Positions 40,991-52,475 are shown, numbered from the stretch's first letter. The stretch: DNA of 64,000 nucleotides from Pseudoips prasinana (GCA_951640165.1 OX621244.1:11798001-11862000), one strand, 5' to 3'. Numbers and translations are program-made. Notes: generated from the letters alone by a model not told the origin.

Positions 40991-41504
40991 TCACTGTAAA
41001 TAGAAATATAATAGAAACATTCCTCCAAAATTACTTAAGTAATGTTTTTTTTTACTTAAAATAACTTATGCGGAACTTACATTACCTCTACGCTCTGGTA
41101 TAAAACGCAATGGAACTCAAACAATTGCTTTGGATCTAAGTTTTACTTCAGTCGTGTGGTCTAAAGCACACTCATTTTGATTAGATTAGATTATTTAGAG
41201 TGAATTAGATATTTTAATTAATCGTTCATCTATAGAATAAAAGTAACAGTATCGCGTCGGTTGCTATTAATATGGAATTCACAGAGGCGGTATATCTAAA
41301 ACATTAAAATTATACTGCGACAAACAACTACGGAACAATAGTTGTATTATTCAAAGGAAAGTCACTATGCTATAGAACAAATCTACATTAACTATGTTCA
41401 AATTGACATAGAACTTGACTACAAAGGTCCTATGTGTGTACCTGTAAGCACAATATTGACACGGACACAAACAATTTATAGACATCATCATGTCATTCGA
41501 AATA

Positions 41505-41690
41505 TTATGTCCACAGCTGGACAAAGACCTCCCCCAAAGATATTCAACATAAATGAAGGGATACGCCATAATCGCTACTTTTGGCAGAATTAACAATCAC
41601 AGTATGGCTGACATTGTACTCAGAGAAACGCTGCGGCCCCTCCTCTAATCAGACATGGACTCCTGCAATACGGGGTCAAATGGCATGGCC
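41505..41690 (-). repeat. RTE-derived SINE-like short element (-), decayed
   Basis: 'GTCCACAGCTGGACAAAGAC', 'CTCCCCCAAAGATATTCA' and 'ACGCCATAATCGCTAC' (+ strand) correspond to the reversed RTE tail joined to the 5' region. The rest is diverged. Confidence 0.65.
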
Positions 41691-41740
41691 ACATTCTTTG
41701 CCATCAGCCAAACAGCAGTACCTACTAATTAATGTACCAG

Positions 41741-41860
41741 TGGTGTACCAGTTCACGGTCACTGGCTACTACCTCGTGTTCCGGGTTCGATTCCAGGACA
41801 GGACAAATATTTGTGTCACCTATAGATAGTTGTTCAAGGAACACTGTGTTTGCGTGTTTG
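41741..41860 (+). mobile_element. tRNA-headed SINE, family X (+), 5' part, decayed
   Basis: 'CTCGTGTTCCGGGTTCGATT', 'CCAGGACAGGACAAATATTT' and 'ATAGATAGTTGTTCAAGGAA'. The A box is diverged and the 3' half is absent. Confidence 0.65.
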
Positions 41861-41970
41861 TGGGGTCCCTTTGATATAATTTATGGTCTAATACTGAATA
41901 TGGAGTAAAGCTTACAAAGAATCCTTCCTTGAACTATTGCAAAATATGCTATTAGTATAGGTAAAAATTG

Positions 41971-42028
41971 ATTTAGGTAACATTGTTTATTTAACATACT
42001 TCTGTTAAATAAGAAATGTTACCTAAAT
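41971..42028. repeat. Short-spacer inverted repeat (26 bp arms, two mismatches)
   Basis: 'ATTTAGGTAACATTG'... (41971-41996) pairs with ...'ATGTTACCTAAAT' (42003-42028) across 6 nt. Confidence 0.93.
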
Positions 42029-42034
42029 ATTTTT

Positions 42035-42440
42035 TTTAACTGAAATATTTTTTTTACCTGTATCTGAAAAATACGTACGGATTTAATTAAGCGTACCTAA
42101 AAATTTGTGTGTATTTTATCAATATTAAGGGTGCGAATTAAATACAACTTATAGGCCTTTGTAAACCAGTTGGTCAAGTCATCGAAAACATCGGTTAGAC
42201 GTTGCCAATATCAAATTCTCCAACCATGTCTTCTCTCTATAAAACAACATTATTATAACTGATTTCCAACTGGATAAGTTAAGATTCATTAAACCAGTAC
42301 TTGTTTATTTAGCTGCGTGGGACAAAGTACATAAATATCCATACCACGCTCTAACAAACACGTTGAAAATTCAGCTGGCTGAGATATTCTAATAGAGAAA
42401 CATTTCAATTCACCATAAAAAGCTTTATCATTTCTCACTC
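42035..42440. other. No gene or repeat recognised
   Basis: Anonymous AT-rich sequence. Confidence 0.4.
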
Positions 42441-42444
42441 GAAT

Positions 42445-42685
42445 AACCTGTAAATGCGGATGCGGTCGGTTCTACGAGCCGCACAACGCTTGAATGAATG
42501 CCGGTGGCAGGCCAGTCAGTCCGGTGGTATTGTCCGTCACTCGCGCGAATACGGACGGCGAGGTCTCGGCCGTCGTCTGAGGCGCCGCGCCGACGTCCAC
42601 CAACGTTATTTAGGGCTTCATTGTGCCATTGGCCATTCAGACCGACACCCGCGATTTGACTGCTGATAAGCCCAGATTGTTTCGA
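42445..42685. other. GC-rich island, possible exon or GC-rich repeat
   Basis: A sharply bounded GC- and CpG-rich block ('GGCCGTCGTCTGAGGCGCCG', 'CGCCGACGTCCACCAACG') in AT-rich DNA. It is open on the minus strand (LISSQIAGVGLNGQWHNEAL, then RIRASDGQYHRTDWPATGIH) and partly open on the plus strand. I recognise no family and see no counterpart in the window. It could be an exon, a gene-derived fragment or an unfamiliar repeat. Confidence 0.35.
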
Positions 42686-42689
42686 CTGA

Positions 42690-43490
42690 TGGACTGTCAC
42701 ATTATCTCTCTTAAATGCTTATTCAAATAATGAACAAAAAAGCAATTTACGATCAGTTTGAACGCTTACGAGACGTGTCGTTTAGCCGTCCTCGTCGATA
42801 TTTAGTGTCAAATTAAGCGGCATAACACATCATCACCGCTGAATTGATTTTACTGGCCATTCATCAATCTTTTTGACTTATTGATTGATGATTGCGCATC
42901 CTATTCACGGAAAGTAATTAAAATATATGTATGCACAACGGGTCTTTGACTGGTGAGCCGTATTTTTTTTTACAGACTGGTTTAAAGAGAGCTATGAGGG
43001 CTTATATTTTTTTTTATTAATAACTTGGGTGTGTAGATAGTATTGGGGTTCAAATAATATTGGTGGGATAGAAGCCGTTGAATCCAAATTATGTTTTATC
43101 AATTGTACAATCGCATGAGTTATACGTTGTCTGTGACATTTTGTCTTGACAGGTTATTTATTTTGTACGCATACACAATGTGATTTCGGTTAAGGTCGTA
43201 TGAGATCGAAAAGGGGCTTCACATGAAGAGTTTTGTTATGACACATCCTGTTTTTTTATGAAATCGATATCTCTTTTCAATTAATTTTACTTTTGATTGT
43301 AATCTTTTCTAAGTAGGTATTATGAAAACTATAATTTCATCAAACCTGATGAAAATAATTAACTTTTGATTCTGGAATGACAAATGATATTATACTAATA
43401 TCATAAATATAAAATTAAGTGTATTAATAAGTGTGTTACTGATCCACGCTAATTAGATATAGGTTTTGGAAGAAATTGGGATTGGTAATA
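42690..43490. other. No gene or repeat recognised
   Basis: Anonymous AT-rich sequence. Confidence 0.4.
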
Positions 43491-43496
43491 AATATC

Positions 43497-43557
43497 ATTA
43501 GCCAATGTGTTAATACCCTGTAGGTACATCAAGCCTGGTATTAACACATTGGCTAAT
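43497..43557. repeat. Perfect 21 bp inverted repeat, 19 nt spacer
   Basis: 'ATTAGCCAATGTGTTAATAC'+C (43497-43517) and its exact reverse complement (43537-43557). Confidence 0.95.
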
Positions 43558-43854
43558 CATGCTTATAATCCATTTCCATTCACATATTGCCTCCAATAAA
43601 CTGCCAAATCGCTGGTAACACGAAGGAGTGCAGCTGAGAGGAAATCTGTAAGAGATTGTAAGTATTACATTACAACAGAGAATTGGAAAATTTTACTGAT
43701 ATTGTTAACACGAAAATGTGAAGCAGGTACTAACTTTGGGGGGAACTTACTATGTTTTTATGATTTTTTCATTGTTTACATTTATATATTTAACGTTGCC
43801 GATTTCGATATTTGAAGAATAATGTCTTTTGCATACATTCAGTAATGCCCTTAA

Positions 43855-43945
43855 CCAATGTAGTCTTACAACTACAAACGGTACCGAAAGCTAAACGTGC
43901 CCATCTAAGCACGGAGACGCTAAGAAATTAAACCACAACAGCGAA
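43855..43945. repeat. Repeat with 'AAGCACGGAGACGCT' motif, copy 2
   Basis: Shares 'ACCGAAAGCTAAACGTGCCC', 'ATCTAAGCACGGAGACGCTA' and 'AGAAATTAAACCAC' with 23910-24065, in the same orientation. Confidence 0.5.
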
Positions 43946-43954
43946 AAATACATA

Positions 43955-44084
43955 ATAATAGCCTGGGACATTATTTGCACACAGCCATCTGATCCCAAAC
44001 TAAGCAGAGCTTGTACTATGAAAACCAGGTAACTGATATACTATATTACTTTTGTTATGTTACGTTTGTATACTACTTTTGTAA

Positions 44085-44131
<47 letters not shown>

Positions 44132-44470
44132 TAATTACACCCAGACTCAGGACATACAGACATGTTCATGGACATAAATATCTGTCCAGGGGCTATACCG
44201 GCTAAGTCGCCGAACATCGTTTTTGTGAATGGCGTTCAAATAAATAAAGGTTAAAAATGACTTAATCAATCGTTAAATTGGTTTCCATGACAACATGTGA
44301 CGTCATAAATGGTCCGGAATCGATTGTCAACGTTGAAGCCGATTTAACGATTGATTTAGTCATTTCTAACCTATTTTTATTTGAACGCCATTTAAGAAAT
44401 CGATGTTCGGTGACTTAGCTGGTAAAGCCCCTGGGCGGGATTTGGATTCACGGCCTTCCTGACTGGTGCG
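43955..44470 (-). mobile_element. tRNA-headed SINE, family Y (-), split by a foldback element
   Basis: The 3' core (43970-44035: 'CCATCTGATCCCAAACTAAG', 'CAGAGCTTGTACTATG') and body up to 'AAATATCTGT' (44185) are followed by a foldback insertion. The SINE head resumes at 44435 as 'GCGGGATTTGGATTCACGGC'. A (TA)n tract of about 45 bp (44084-44130) sits in the body. Confidence 0.83.
44186..44434. mobile_element. Foldback MITE, about 249 bp with about 90 bp inverted repeats
   Basis: Begins 'CCAGGGGCTATACCGGCTAA' and ends 'TAGCTGGTAAAGCCCCTGG'. The arms remain complementary inward ('CGAACATCG'/'CGATGTTCG', 'GGCGTTCAAATAAA'/'TTTATTTGAACGCC', 'TTAATCAATCGTTAAA'/'TTTAACGATTGATTTA'). The centre is 'TGACAACATGTGACGTCAT'. 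It interrupts a SINE. No coding. Confidence 0.88.
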
Positions 44471-44479
44471 AGTCGTACT

Positions 44480-45060
44480 TCCCCGCCCGCAAACATTTTT
44501 TATGGATGTTATACACGGTTAAGTTCACAATGTACTTAGCGAATATTGATTATCATATGCAGAATTAGCCTGATTAGTAGAAAAACGTCATCCAGTTTTA
44601 GTCGCTCCGCATATTTTATTTTTTTGCTAACATAAAATATTTCATAAATTATACCTATGGTAGGTAGACATCAAACATAATTAGAGTACCGTATGCGCCC
44701 ACTAGTTAGCGTAACCGGTTTAAGGAATATCCAGTAGTAGAACAGTTGAAGGCAGCATAATGCATTATGTGTCTGTATTAAAGTATGGCAAGCATAAATA
44801 CATTTAAATGGTGTTTCATTAAATTAGTGGTGACAAGCGTGGTGTGCGGTTCCTGGTAGAAATAGAACAGGCGTCACTGTTATTAGTCGTAACTAACTGC
44901 TAAGAAATTGTTCGTTAACGTGCGTGAAAGAAGGTGGCATTATCAATAGCAACACACATCAAGTGTCTTGGGAAGAAAAGGCATGTACATAGGCGAGCTT
45001 AATTCATTATTGAATTTACTTCCGGTAAACCATCAAGACAATTTGATTTTTAATACATAT
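44480..45060. other. No gene or repeat recognised
   Basis: Anonymous sequence. Confidence 0.4.
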
Positions 45061-45074
45061 GTACATACATATCA

Positions 45075-45325
45075 TCATTACAGCTAAATAAGTCCACTGC
45101 TGGACTAGCCTCCCTCAAGAATCGTCTTGAGGGGATATGCCATAATCGCCACGCTTGGCAGGCGGGTTGGCGATCGCAGTAAGATGGTCATAGCAATCAG
45201 AAGGAAGCTGCTGCCCGTCCTCTGGTAGATATTCCCTCGGGTCGACTTCTACGCCCCCCACGGGATGAGATGGGGTGATGATATTCTGATTCTGATATTT
45301 GTCGCCGTCACCACACAGCAGACAT
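45075..45325 (-). mobile_element. RTE-derived SINE-like short element (-), best full-length copy
   Basis: Minus strand: 'GCTGTGTGGTGACGGCGACA', 'CACCCCATCTCATCCCGTGG', 'GTCGACCCGAGGGAATATCT', 'CTTACTGCGATCGCCAACCC' and 'GATTATGGCATATCCCCTC', joined to 'TTGAGGGAGGCTAGTCCAGC', 'AGTGGACTTATTTAGCTG'. The 5' half equals RTE 8190-8375; the 3' half equals RTE 11178-11225. About 2.8 kb of RTE is missing between. Confidence 0.88.
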
Positions 45326-45351
45326 ACATATATGATGTATGATTTTTAATA

Positions 45352-45640
45352 CATAGACTCACGCCTGTTTCCCAGAGGGGTAGGCAGAGACAGCGGACTT
45401 CCATTTGTCACGATCCTTCCACACCTCTTCCGCTTCTTTTCAAACATTATATTCTTCATACATGCTCGCTGGTTTAGGATACTTCTGACGTGGTCTTTCT
45501 TGAGAACGTTTTCGATTTGATCAGATAATGTATTACGAGGTCTTCCCCTTCCGGTTGTACCATTCACACAGGCCAGGTATACCTACTTCTTTTGTCAATC
45601 TTCTTTCATTCATCCTTTCTAAATGGTCAAACCAAGATGT
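45352..45640 (-). pseudogene. LINE C-terminal tail, family T, copy 2 (-)
   Basis: Minus strand: [20 protein letters not shown], then [20 protein letters not shown]. After a frame change come the words for SAYPSGKQA ('CCTACCCCTCTGGGAAACAG'). It aligns with 57045-57392 and is broken by frameshifts. Confidence 0.8.
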
Positions 45641-45869
45641 TTAATATTATGGGTAAAGGCAGTGTAACAATATTGATAAAATACACACTAAATAATATTT
45701 GCATACGATGCCTTATAAAAATATATGTCTATTGAATAAACTACATAAACCTATATACCTGATATATACGTAAATTGCAGAGATAAAAAGTGATTCTAAA
45801 AATACTCAATGACGAGCTATCATGGTATGGAATGTGGTAAAGAATTCCAATGGGGTTGGGGAGCGCAGG

Positions 45870-45972
45870 GCTAGAAGTTACCGAGGTTCATAGTACTCAA
45901 AGATACACTGCTACCCATTCTCTCGCATATAATCTCTCGGGCTAACTTCTATTGCCCCATACAAATAAATGT
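45870..45972 (-). repeat. RTE-derived repeat, head remnant (-)
   Basis: 'CTGCTACCCATTCTCTCGCA', 'TATAATCTCTCGGGCTAACT' and 'TCTATTGCCCC' (+ strand) are a decayed version of the RTE 5'-region block. Confidence 0.55.
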
Positions 45973-46085
45973 ACTGATTTTAAGCATACAACATTGCTTA
46001 ATTTTTGCAATAAAAATTGAATAAACACTCGTTTTTGCTTTACTTTTGCAATTTAATTGACAGCATTGACTTAAGGTATTATCAG

Positions 46086-46125
46086 GTGACCCATTTGCTC
46101 GTTTGTCGTCCTATGACAAAAAAAA
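46086..46125 (+). repeat. Fragment of the 'CAGGTGACCCACTTGCTCG' repeat, family V
   Basis: 'CAGGTGACCCATTTGCTCGT'-TTGTCGTCCTATG, followed by an A-run. Confidence 0.7.
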
Positions 46126-46227
46126 ATATCATTATTTGCATGCCTAAATAAATGTTTTCAAATATTTTAGTATAGGCACTATCTACTAACCTCACCATCA
46201 GGAATTTATTAAGTTACAAACTATAAA

Positions 46228-46441
46228 TTTTTTTTTTTTTTTAAAGACAACGCACGCTCCTAGTTAGGGAATCTAATACATGTGGTGCGGAATACTTTAC
46301 AAACATAAAATAGACGGACACGAATGACATCCAGATTCAGAACAATTATTTTTGGGTCACACAAATAGATGTCCGGCAGCGGAATCGAACCCGAGACACG
46401 AAGCGGTGAGGTGACTGTATTAGCCGCTGCGCCACACGTTC
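46228..46441 (-). mobile_element. tRNA-headed SINE, family X (-), full length
   Basis: T-run (minus-strand A tail) at 46228-46242, 'CTAGTTAGGGAATCTAATAC', 'GTGGTGCGGAATACTTTACA', 'CAGAACAATTATTTTTGGGT', 'GGAATCGAACCCGAGACACG' (B box reversed) and 'TATTAGCCGCTGCGCCACAC' (A box reversed). Confidence 0.88.
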
Positions 46442-46867
46442 AGTCATTAATATTACGCATATTCTATTTATCGAGTCACAGCAAGCATAACTGATATTGT
46501 AGATATAATATAGAAATTTAAGGGTCAAGTAAAAGTTTAAGTTATATCATATATATATAGATGAAAATTTCAATCGTAGTACTACTAGAAAATTTAAGTA
46601 GTGACTTTGATAGCAAGCAGAAATTTTCTATCAAAAATTATAAACCAAATTAATTGGAATATGCAAACTTTACAGACATGATGAAGAAACTTTCAGAATG
46701 TTAATTGACAAGCAATCATAAGCTTACTTAATTAAAATTAAGAAAATCGCAAGGGTAATTTGAAAGTCATTATTCATACTACATGTATACGTATGTAGTA
46801 TTATTAAAGTCTAAACAATGCCATCTATACTATAAAAAATAATCGCTGAACAGTTTTGTTTTGTTTT

Positions 46868-47120
46868 TTTTTTTATATATCAAAGGGCGACAAACGAGCA
46901 AGTGGGTCACCTGATGGTAAGTGATCACCGCCGCCCATGGACACTCGCGACACCAGAGGAGTCGCGAGTACGTTGCCGGCCTTTTAGAGTCAGCAAACAA
47001 GTGTTGCTGACTCTTCCCCCCCCCCCACCCCAATGAGCTCTGGCGACCTTACTCACACTCGGAAACACCACATTAAAATTATTAATGTTATTATCAAGGA
47101 AGGTCTTCTGTAAGGTTTTG
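46868..47120. repeat. 'CAGGTGACCCACTTGCTCG' repeat (family V), copy 1
   Basis: 'GACAAACGAGCAAGTGGGTC', 'ACCTGATGGTAAGTGATCAC', 'CAGAGGAGTCGCGAGTACGT', 'AGTCAGCAAACAAGTGTTGC', 'CCCAATGAGCTCTGGCGACC' and 'AGGTCTTCTGTAAGGT'. It is almost identical to 49190-49450, and shorter at 58390-58535 in the opposite orientation. Confidence 0.88.
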
Positions 47121-47242
47121 AATTGTTATTATTATTAATGGCATTGCATAGGCAAAATGTTTGTAAAAATATTTATTTTTGTACCAAAATCAAGTCAACG
47201 TAAATTAAAAATGTAAACAATAGGTAAGTTGTGCAATAGATT

Positions 47243-47316
47243 TGCAATGGTCACACAAATGGTTGCCCTGCGCGAGAATCGAACGTAGGACATGAAGTGG
47301 TGAGCTGCATCATACG
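47243..47316 (-). mobile_element. tRNA-headed SINE, family X (-), head fragment inside a LINE remnant
   Basis: 'GGTCACACAAATGGTTGCCC', 'TGCGCGAGAATCGAACGTAG', 'GACATGAAGTGGTGAGCTGC'. It directly follows the RT fragment at 47318. Confidence 0.65.
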
Positions 47317-47317
47317 A

Positions 47318-47440
47318 GCAGTCATATGCAGTATCATCGACATATAATCTAATTTCGTCATGTACCAATAATTGGCTAATGTTGTTCAAATATATAAAGA
47401 ATAATAGAGGGCTAAGAATTGATCCTTGGGGTACTCTGCA
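47318..47440 (-). pseudogene. LINE reverse transcriptase palm fragment (-)
   Basis: Reads CRVPQGSILSPLLFFIYLNN, then ISQLLVHDEIRLYVDDTAYD. This is the GVPQGSxLGPxLF block followed by the YADD-type catalytic box (YVDD). Both Asp residues of the box survive, but everything else of the protein is absent or unrecognisable and a SINE head follows at once. It is a short dead fragment of a Jockey/CR1-type element. Confidence 0.82.
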
Positions 47441-47872
47441 TGTAAGCGAGAAAACAAAGAAGAAAAGCAGAATACGGATAATGAACCGAAAATTTGTTAA
47501 CACGTTTATACTTATCAAAAAGTAATATTCTCTACCATAGTATAATTTTCTAATGTATTCAAAGAACTTACAAGGTCTATTAACGTAATACGTGTTCGTA
47601 TTTGTAACGTAATGAAACGACTTACTCCTTATTAAAGGTTGTTTTGATAACAACCAGTAGAACTATAGACTCGTATTCAACTGCTCAGTTTACTGTGGAG
47701 CTATAAAATGGGCGATTGTATTCCTAATAATTACTTTTAATGTAGGAACGGATTACTATTCATTGATGGTTCCTGCCACCTGTTAGTAAGTAATCACCGT
47801 AATGTGGTAACCACATAATGTGGTTTGGATATTTTTAATTTGGAAAAACTAAAAAAATCCAAACATTACAAA

Positions 47873-47945
47873 AGCAATGGATTTTTATCACACAGACTAT
47901 TAAAAAGCGCTTGTAAATAGTCAGAACATGAATAATAATTGTAGA
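47873..47945. repeat. Unclassified interspersed repeat, family Z, start only
   Basis: 'ATGGATTTTTATCACACAGA', 'CTATTAAAAAGCGCTTGTAA' and 'ATAGTCAGAACATG' match 13874-13930. Confidence 0.6.
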
Positions 47946-47949
47946 ACTA

Positions 47950-48865
47950 CAGCTTATGTGGTATATACCGCAGGAGCACAAAATAATGATTGGGATCTGA
48001 TTAACCACAGTACATATTATCTACAAACAATAGTAAGTCATTTTATATCAAAATATCTAGAGGTGATCAGAGCCAGGTATCCTTTCATAGATAGCATGTT
48101 AACTTAAGTGACTTTCTGAGCGTACCTATGCTTTAAAAAGTAGGTTACGGTTAGTTCCTACTGTAATAGTAGTTATTATTTATTGGTTAATTAATTTATA
48201 ATTGATTATTATTTTGTTTATGTTTAAAGGTGAAGTAGGTATTATAATTTTTAACAATGTATCTGTCCTTATTATTGCACATTGACGAGATAAAAATACA
48301 TAAATACATCAAAAATAAAATAAATACTTTTGATATCAATAATTAAACCATTTCATTTACCTTTTGGGCCGTTTCAACAACTCTCGATTTAACTTTGAGG
48401 ATTACCACCATACATGGTATTATAGATTGTAAAAAATAAGATAGATAATAGGATCTTATAATATAGTAAAGTTAATATACATAAATATTTACTATACTTA
48501 ATATTGCAAATAAAAATAGAAGAATAACAAATTGTTATAGAATCAGAGAAATGTATTTTATTCACCCCGCTAGTTCCATTTCCCCACGCTACACCGGTCA
48601 ACCGCCCCGTCCGTGTTCAATTAAACCAGTGGCGAGATAGCCACCGTCACGTACCGAGTACCGACGATTGTATCTTGTCACATCTGTACTGTATGACCTC
48701 AAACAGTTTTAATTAGTGCACATTTCCGTACGACCGCGATCGTGTACCACCAGTACAACGTATTAGACTAGTTAATGATAGGACATCAATCGATTCTGAT
48801 TTGATTTTAAATATTTTACTGTAGACTGTTACAATTATCAGACATCTTTGAAATGAATTGTAAAA
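47950..48865. other. No gene recognised; GC-richer patch 48560-48790
   Basis: Mostly anonymous AT-rich DNA. 48560-48790 is richer in G+C ('ACCGGTCAACCGCCCCGTCC', 'CGTACGACCGCGATCGTGTA') without coding or a repeat match in the window. Confidence 0.35.
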
Positions 48866-48867
48866 AT

Positions 48868-48948
48868 TTAAGTGCGGGTAGGAATCGAACCCACGAACTA
48901 CGGGTATTCGGCCCCATGTGCGTTAACTACTCCGCCACCGCATTGTGG
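48868..48948 (-). mobile_element. tRNA-like SINE head (-), isolated
   Basis: 'GGTAGGAATCGAACCCACGA' (B box reversed) and 'GTGCGTTAACTACTCCGCCA' (A box reversed). It lacks tRNA arms that would fold, so it is a SINE head and not a tRNA gene. Confidence 0.55.
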
Positions 48949-49189
48949 TTCTCAGACTCGAATTTATGCATTAATGAATTTTAATTTTTACCTTACTTTG
49001 TAGTGCTTCATTTTTACCCTGCACTGCTTGATAGGGCAGCTAATTTATATCAATATATATATACATAAGAATTATAGTTGTTTTGAGTTTAAAAGATTAT
49101 GGGCAATTATCTGATTATTAGTATTTTCATATCCAGCCAAGTCATATTTTTGACCGCATGTCCGATTAACGTAATTAAATGCAAAAAAT

Positions 49190-49450
49190 ACTTTTTTTTT
49201 TTTTTTTTTTTTATGTCAGCCGTCGACAAACGAGCAAGTGGGTCACCTGATGGTAAGTGATCACCACTACCCATGGAACTCGCAACACCAGAGGAGTCGC
49301 GGGTGCGTTGCCGGCCTTTAAGAGTCAGCAAACAAGTGTTGCTGACCCTTCCCCCACCCCAATGAGCTCTGGCGACTTTACTCACATTCAGAAACACAAC
49401 ATTAAATTATTAATGTTATTATTAAGGAATGTCTTCTGTAAGGTGGAGGT
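49190..49450. repeat. 'CAGGTGACCCACTTGCTCG' repeat (family V), copy 2
   Basis: Preceded by a T-run (49193-49212), then the same order of blocks as 46868-47120. It runs slightly further ('GTAAGGTGGAGGTACTTCCC', 'CAGTCGGGCTGCTC'). Confidence 0.88.
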
Positions 49451-49499
49451 ACTTCCCCAGTCGGGCTGCTCTTCAAGCGAATGAACGCTGTGCCCTACC

Positions 49500-50540
49500 T
49501 CCCTTAAAAAATATGGAACACTTATTCATTGCTGGTCCACTTTCTTGCCCAATCGGCTTTAGTAACCTTTCTAACACACAAAGAACTTTGTATATGTATT
49601 GTTATTACGCACTTTATATTAAAATTAGTCGAATATACTTTTACATGTAAAGAATTTAGATATATAGAAGATAATACTACGGAGGAAATACAAATTAACT
49701 AGATATAAAAAGTATCTACAACAAATAATTTCAAAGCTTCTATTGAATGTTATCTATTTAGTTTAAAATGTCCGGGATTAAATACCCGGATTTCTTTTTA
49801 TAACTAATCCAAATAATTATGGTGAGATATATACAATCTAACGTCGCTCCACATTATCGCTTCTAGCTACAATCTAAACTCCATTATACAATATAATTAA
49901 AGGCGTTTACGAGAAGTAGGGTGGTAACATTATATAAAATTAAGTACGCAATTTGCCTGCAATCCAAAATAACAAGGCCAATCAATTGTTTGGGTTAATA
50001 AGCTGTATTGGACTTGAAAATAATAGAAACGTCTGTATTTTAGGAAATCAATTTCGAATTGAGCATTTGCAAGTAACAATTTCCTCATTTTTCGTTTCGT
50101 AAAATTACCTTTTTCTTTATTTGGCAGTTCGTTCTATTAGGATAGACTTTATTTTATTATCTACTCAAAGATTTTACTGTGATTTTCCTTCTTTGGTGAA
50201 AGTTTGAGTAAAAATAAATTTACAAATCCTTTATAGGATGACTATCAAAACGTAAGCATCAAAACGTATAAGGTAAATTCGACTGACAAGAAGCAAGTTT
50301 TTAGAGCACGCACACACGTATTGTGCATACAAATGATAGAAAAGTTATGCTCGTGTAATGATGCTGCTTGCGGTGAATGCCTATTTTCAAAAATGTGTCT
50401 AGCCTTTTTTCGAAAACTAATTTGTGGATATGGATATGGACATATTTTCGGCTTATTTGCTGGATTTTTTTGTCAACAGTGTACAGTGTAAGGGTACCGC
50501 TGAATTACAGGCCAATCCTGTCTGGTTGAGTACCAAAAGC
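49500..50540. other. No gene or repeat recognised
   Basis: Anonymous AT-rich DNA. Confidence 0.4.
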
Positions 50541-50547
50541 ACCCAGA

Positions 50548-50661
50548 ACAAGACTAATTAATATACATGTTCATGAACACAAATATTTATCTTGTGCCAA
50601 GATAGAACGAACAACTAAAGGATCAGACGGCAGGTTCACCACCAATTGAGTCACGGCGATC
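50548..50661 (-). mobile_element. tRNA-headed SINE, family Y (-), 5' half
   Basis: 'ATACATGTTCATGAACACAA', 'ATATTTATCTTGTGCC', a decayed B box 'AGATAGAACGAACAACTAA', and 'ACCAATTGAGTCACGGC'. Confidence 0.65.
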
Positions 50662-50809
50662 GTATTTAATTAAAGGATATATTTATTCATATTTTAACAT
50701 ATTTTTTTACAATCGCAGTTTATACAGGTGATCTACTCGAATTAAAATGCTTGATTATTTTAAGTATTTATTTGCTAACATTAAAATAATTAGCATGCTA
50801 CAAACATAA

Positions 50810-50985
50810 ACATATCTGTTTGTCCTGAGTCTGGGTGTAATTACTGAAAACTATATAGGTATGTATTTCCAAAAGAAGACTAGTATATACTTATATCAGT
50901 TATCTGGTTTCCATAGTATAAGCTCTGCTTGGTTTGGAATAAGATGGCCGTGTGTGAATAATGTCCAAAGATATTACCTCTATGT
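50810..50985 (+). mobile_element. tRNA-headed SINE, family Y (+), 3' two thirds
   Basis: 'TTTGTCCTGAGTCTGGGTGT', 'TATCAGTTATCTGGTTTCCA', 'AGTATAAGCTCTGCTTGGTT', 'AAGATGGCCGTGTGTGAATA', ending 'AAGATATTACC'. The head is missing. Confidence 0.82.
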
Positions 50986-50999
50986 TTCGCAATACCGAT

Positions 51000-52475
51000 A
51001 ATATTTTGTCACCAGATACTTATTCATTTATATTTACAACCAATCAGCTTCATCATCTTTTACAACCTCTACACAAATTGTTAAAGCATCATAAAGCAAT
51101 TATTTTGATAATATTTTAAAATTAGCTACATTATTACTCAATAAAGCTTTTATCATCTTCCCATGATGACCAACACCAAATTAAAAGCGATAAAAATAAA
51201 CAAACGTATAAAAATATCAGTTTTAATATCATATAATTTTCCTTCTCCATCAATAGGATTCACCAATTAAGAGAAATGCTACCATAATTGGGCGGTAGTC
51301 CTAATATGTACAAACAGTAATTAAAACGGGTTTCAAACATAATGTTTATGGATGTGCAAACATGTCGCATTTAATCGTATTTTGATTGAAAAGGAAATGC
51401 GGATGTAGAGAAGTAATTGAACTTACCAAGTTAATTGTGATCGCCAAATAAGGCCTGCAAATTTTCGGCAGTTTTAATGGTACTATTTTGATTTCTTTGT
51501 GCCGTCTTAGAAAATAAACTATTTAAGTAATTAATCTTTTTTTAAGAAAATACAAATATAGACCTTTGGGATAATTACTTACTTTAGAAAAACTCATTTT
51601 TATTTTCTGTTTATTGAGAAATGTTTTTTTTTTATATAAGACTATTAAGGTAATTGCTTAGTTTATAAAAACTCAAAGAAGACACATTGTTTTTAATGGA
51701 ATGAACCTGTACAAAGTTGAACCTAATAAAATTTATAAGTCGTTAGTGCTTGTATGTATGTAGTTAACATTAATTGTACTATTAAAATCACTTACGTAAA
51801 GTTGCTTACATAAAATTTAGATATTAAATTTATTTCCTTCTTAGGTTAATCAAATAAATATATTTATTTTGTTATTTTGTCTATTCTATTATTTTTATAG
51901 GTTTAGTTTCGTCATACGTTATGATATTTGATTGAGATATAAATAGAACGGATCTTAACTTTAAAGTAGCACTTTGCCTTTAAAGAGGTATCAAATAAGC
52001 TGAAACTGGAAAAGTATAATACTAATCTGTAGTCATTGAGGAGTGCCACTATTTTGCTTCTGGCTCTGTCATCAGTTCAGCTTAATGGTACCTTATAGTT
52101 TCATTTAATCTAGTCTATACACTTGAAATGTTTCCAAACGGTATGAAAATTAGATGGTTTGAATATAAAATAACACAATATCTGAAATGGTCTATTTTAT
52201 TTTACAGGTTTTATAGTTTTGCCCAAACTTGTACCTATATACTTATAAGAAACTACGTACGTGAGTTGAAGCTGTTTAAATACAACTGGAATTGATTCGA
52301 ATCAAATCAAGTATCACTTCATGAACCTTTAAAATAATTTATTATAGCTAACTTTCATATTAAGTTGCGAGTCTCAGCAAATCTCCCGAAAAATCTTTTT
52401 TGATTTACCTGTAGTATGGTAAATTAATATATTTTGATGAATACGCTGCTATTAATAATAATAATAATATTTAAT
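51000..52475. other. No gene or repeat recognised
   Basis: Anonymous AT-rich DNA with no long open frame. Confidence 0.4.
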
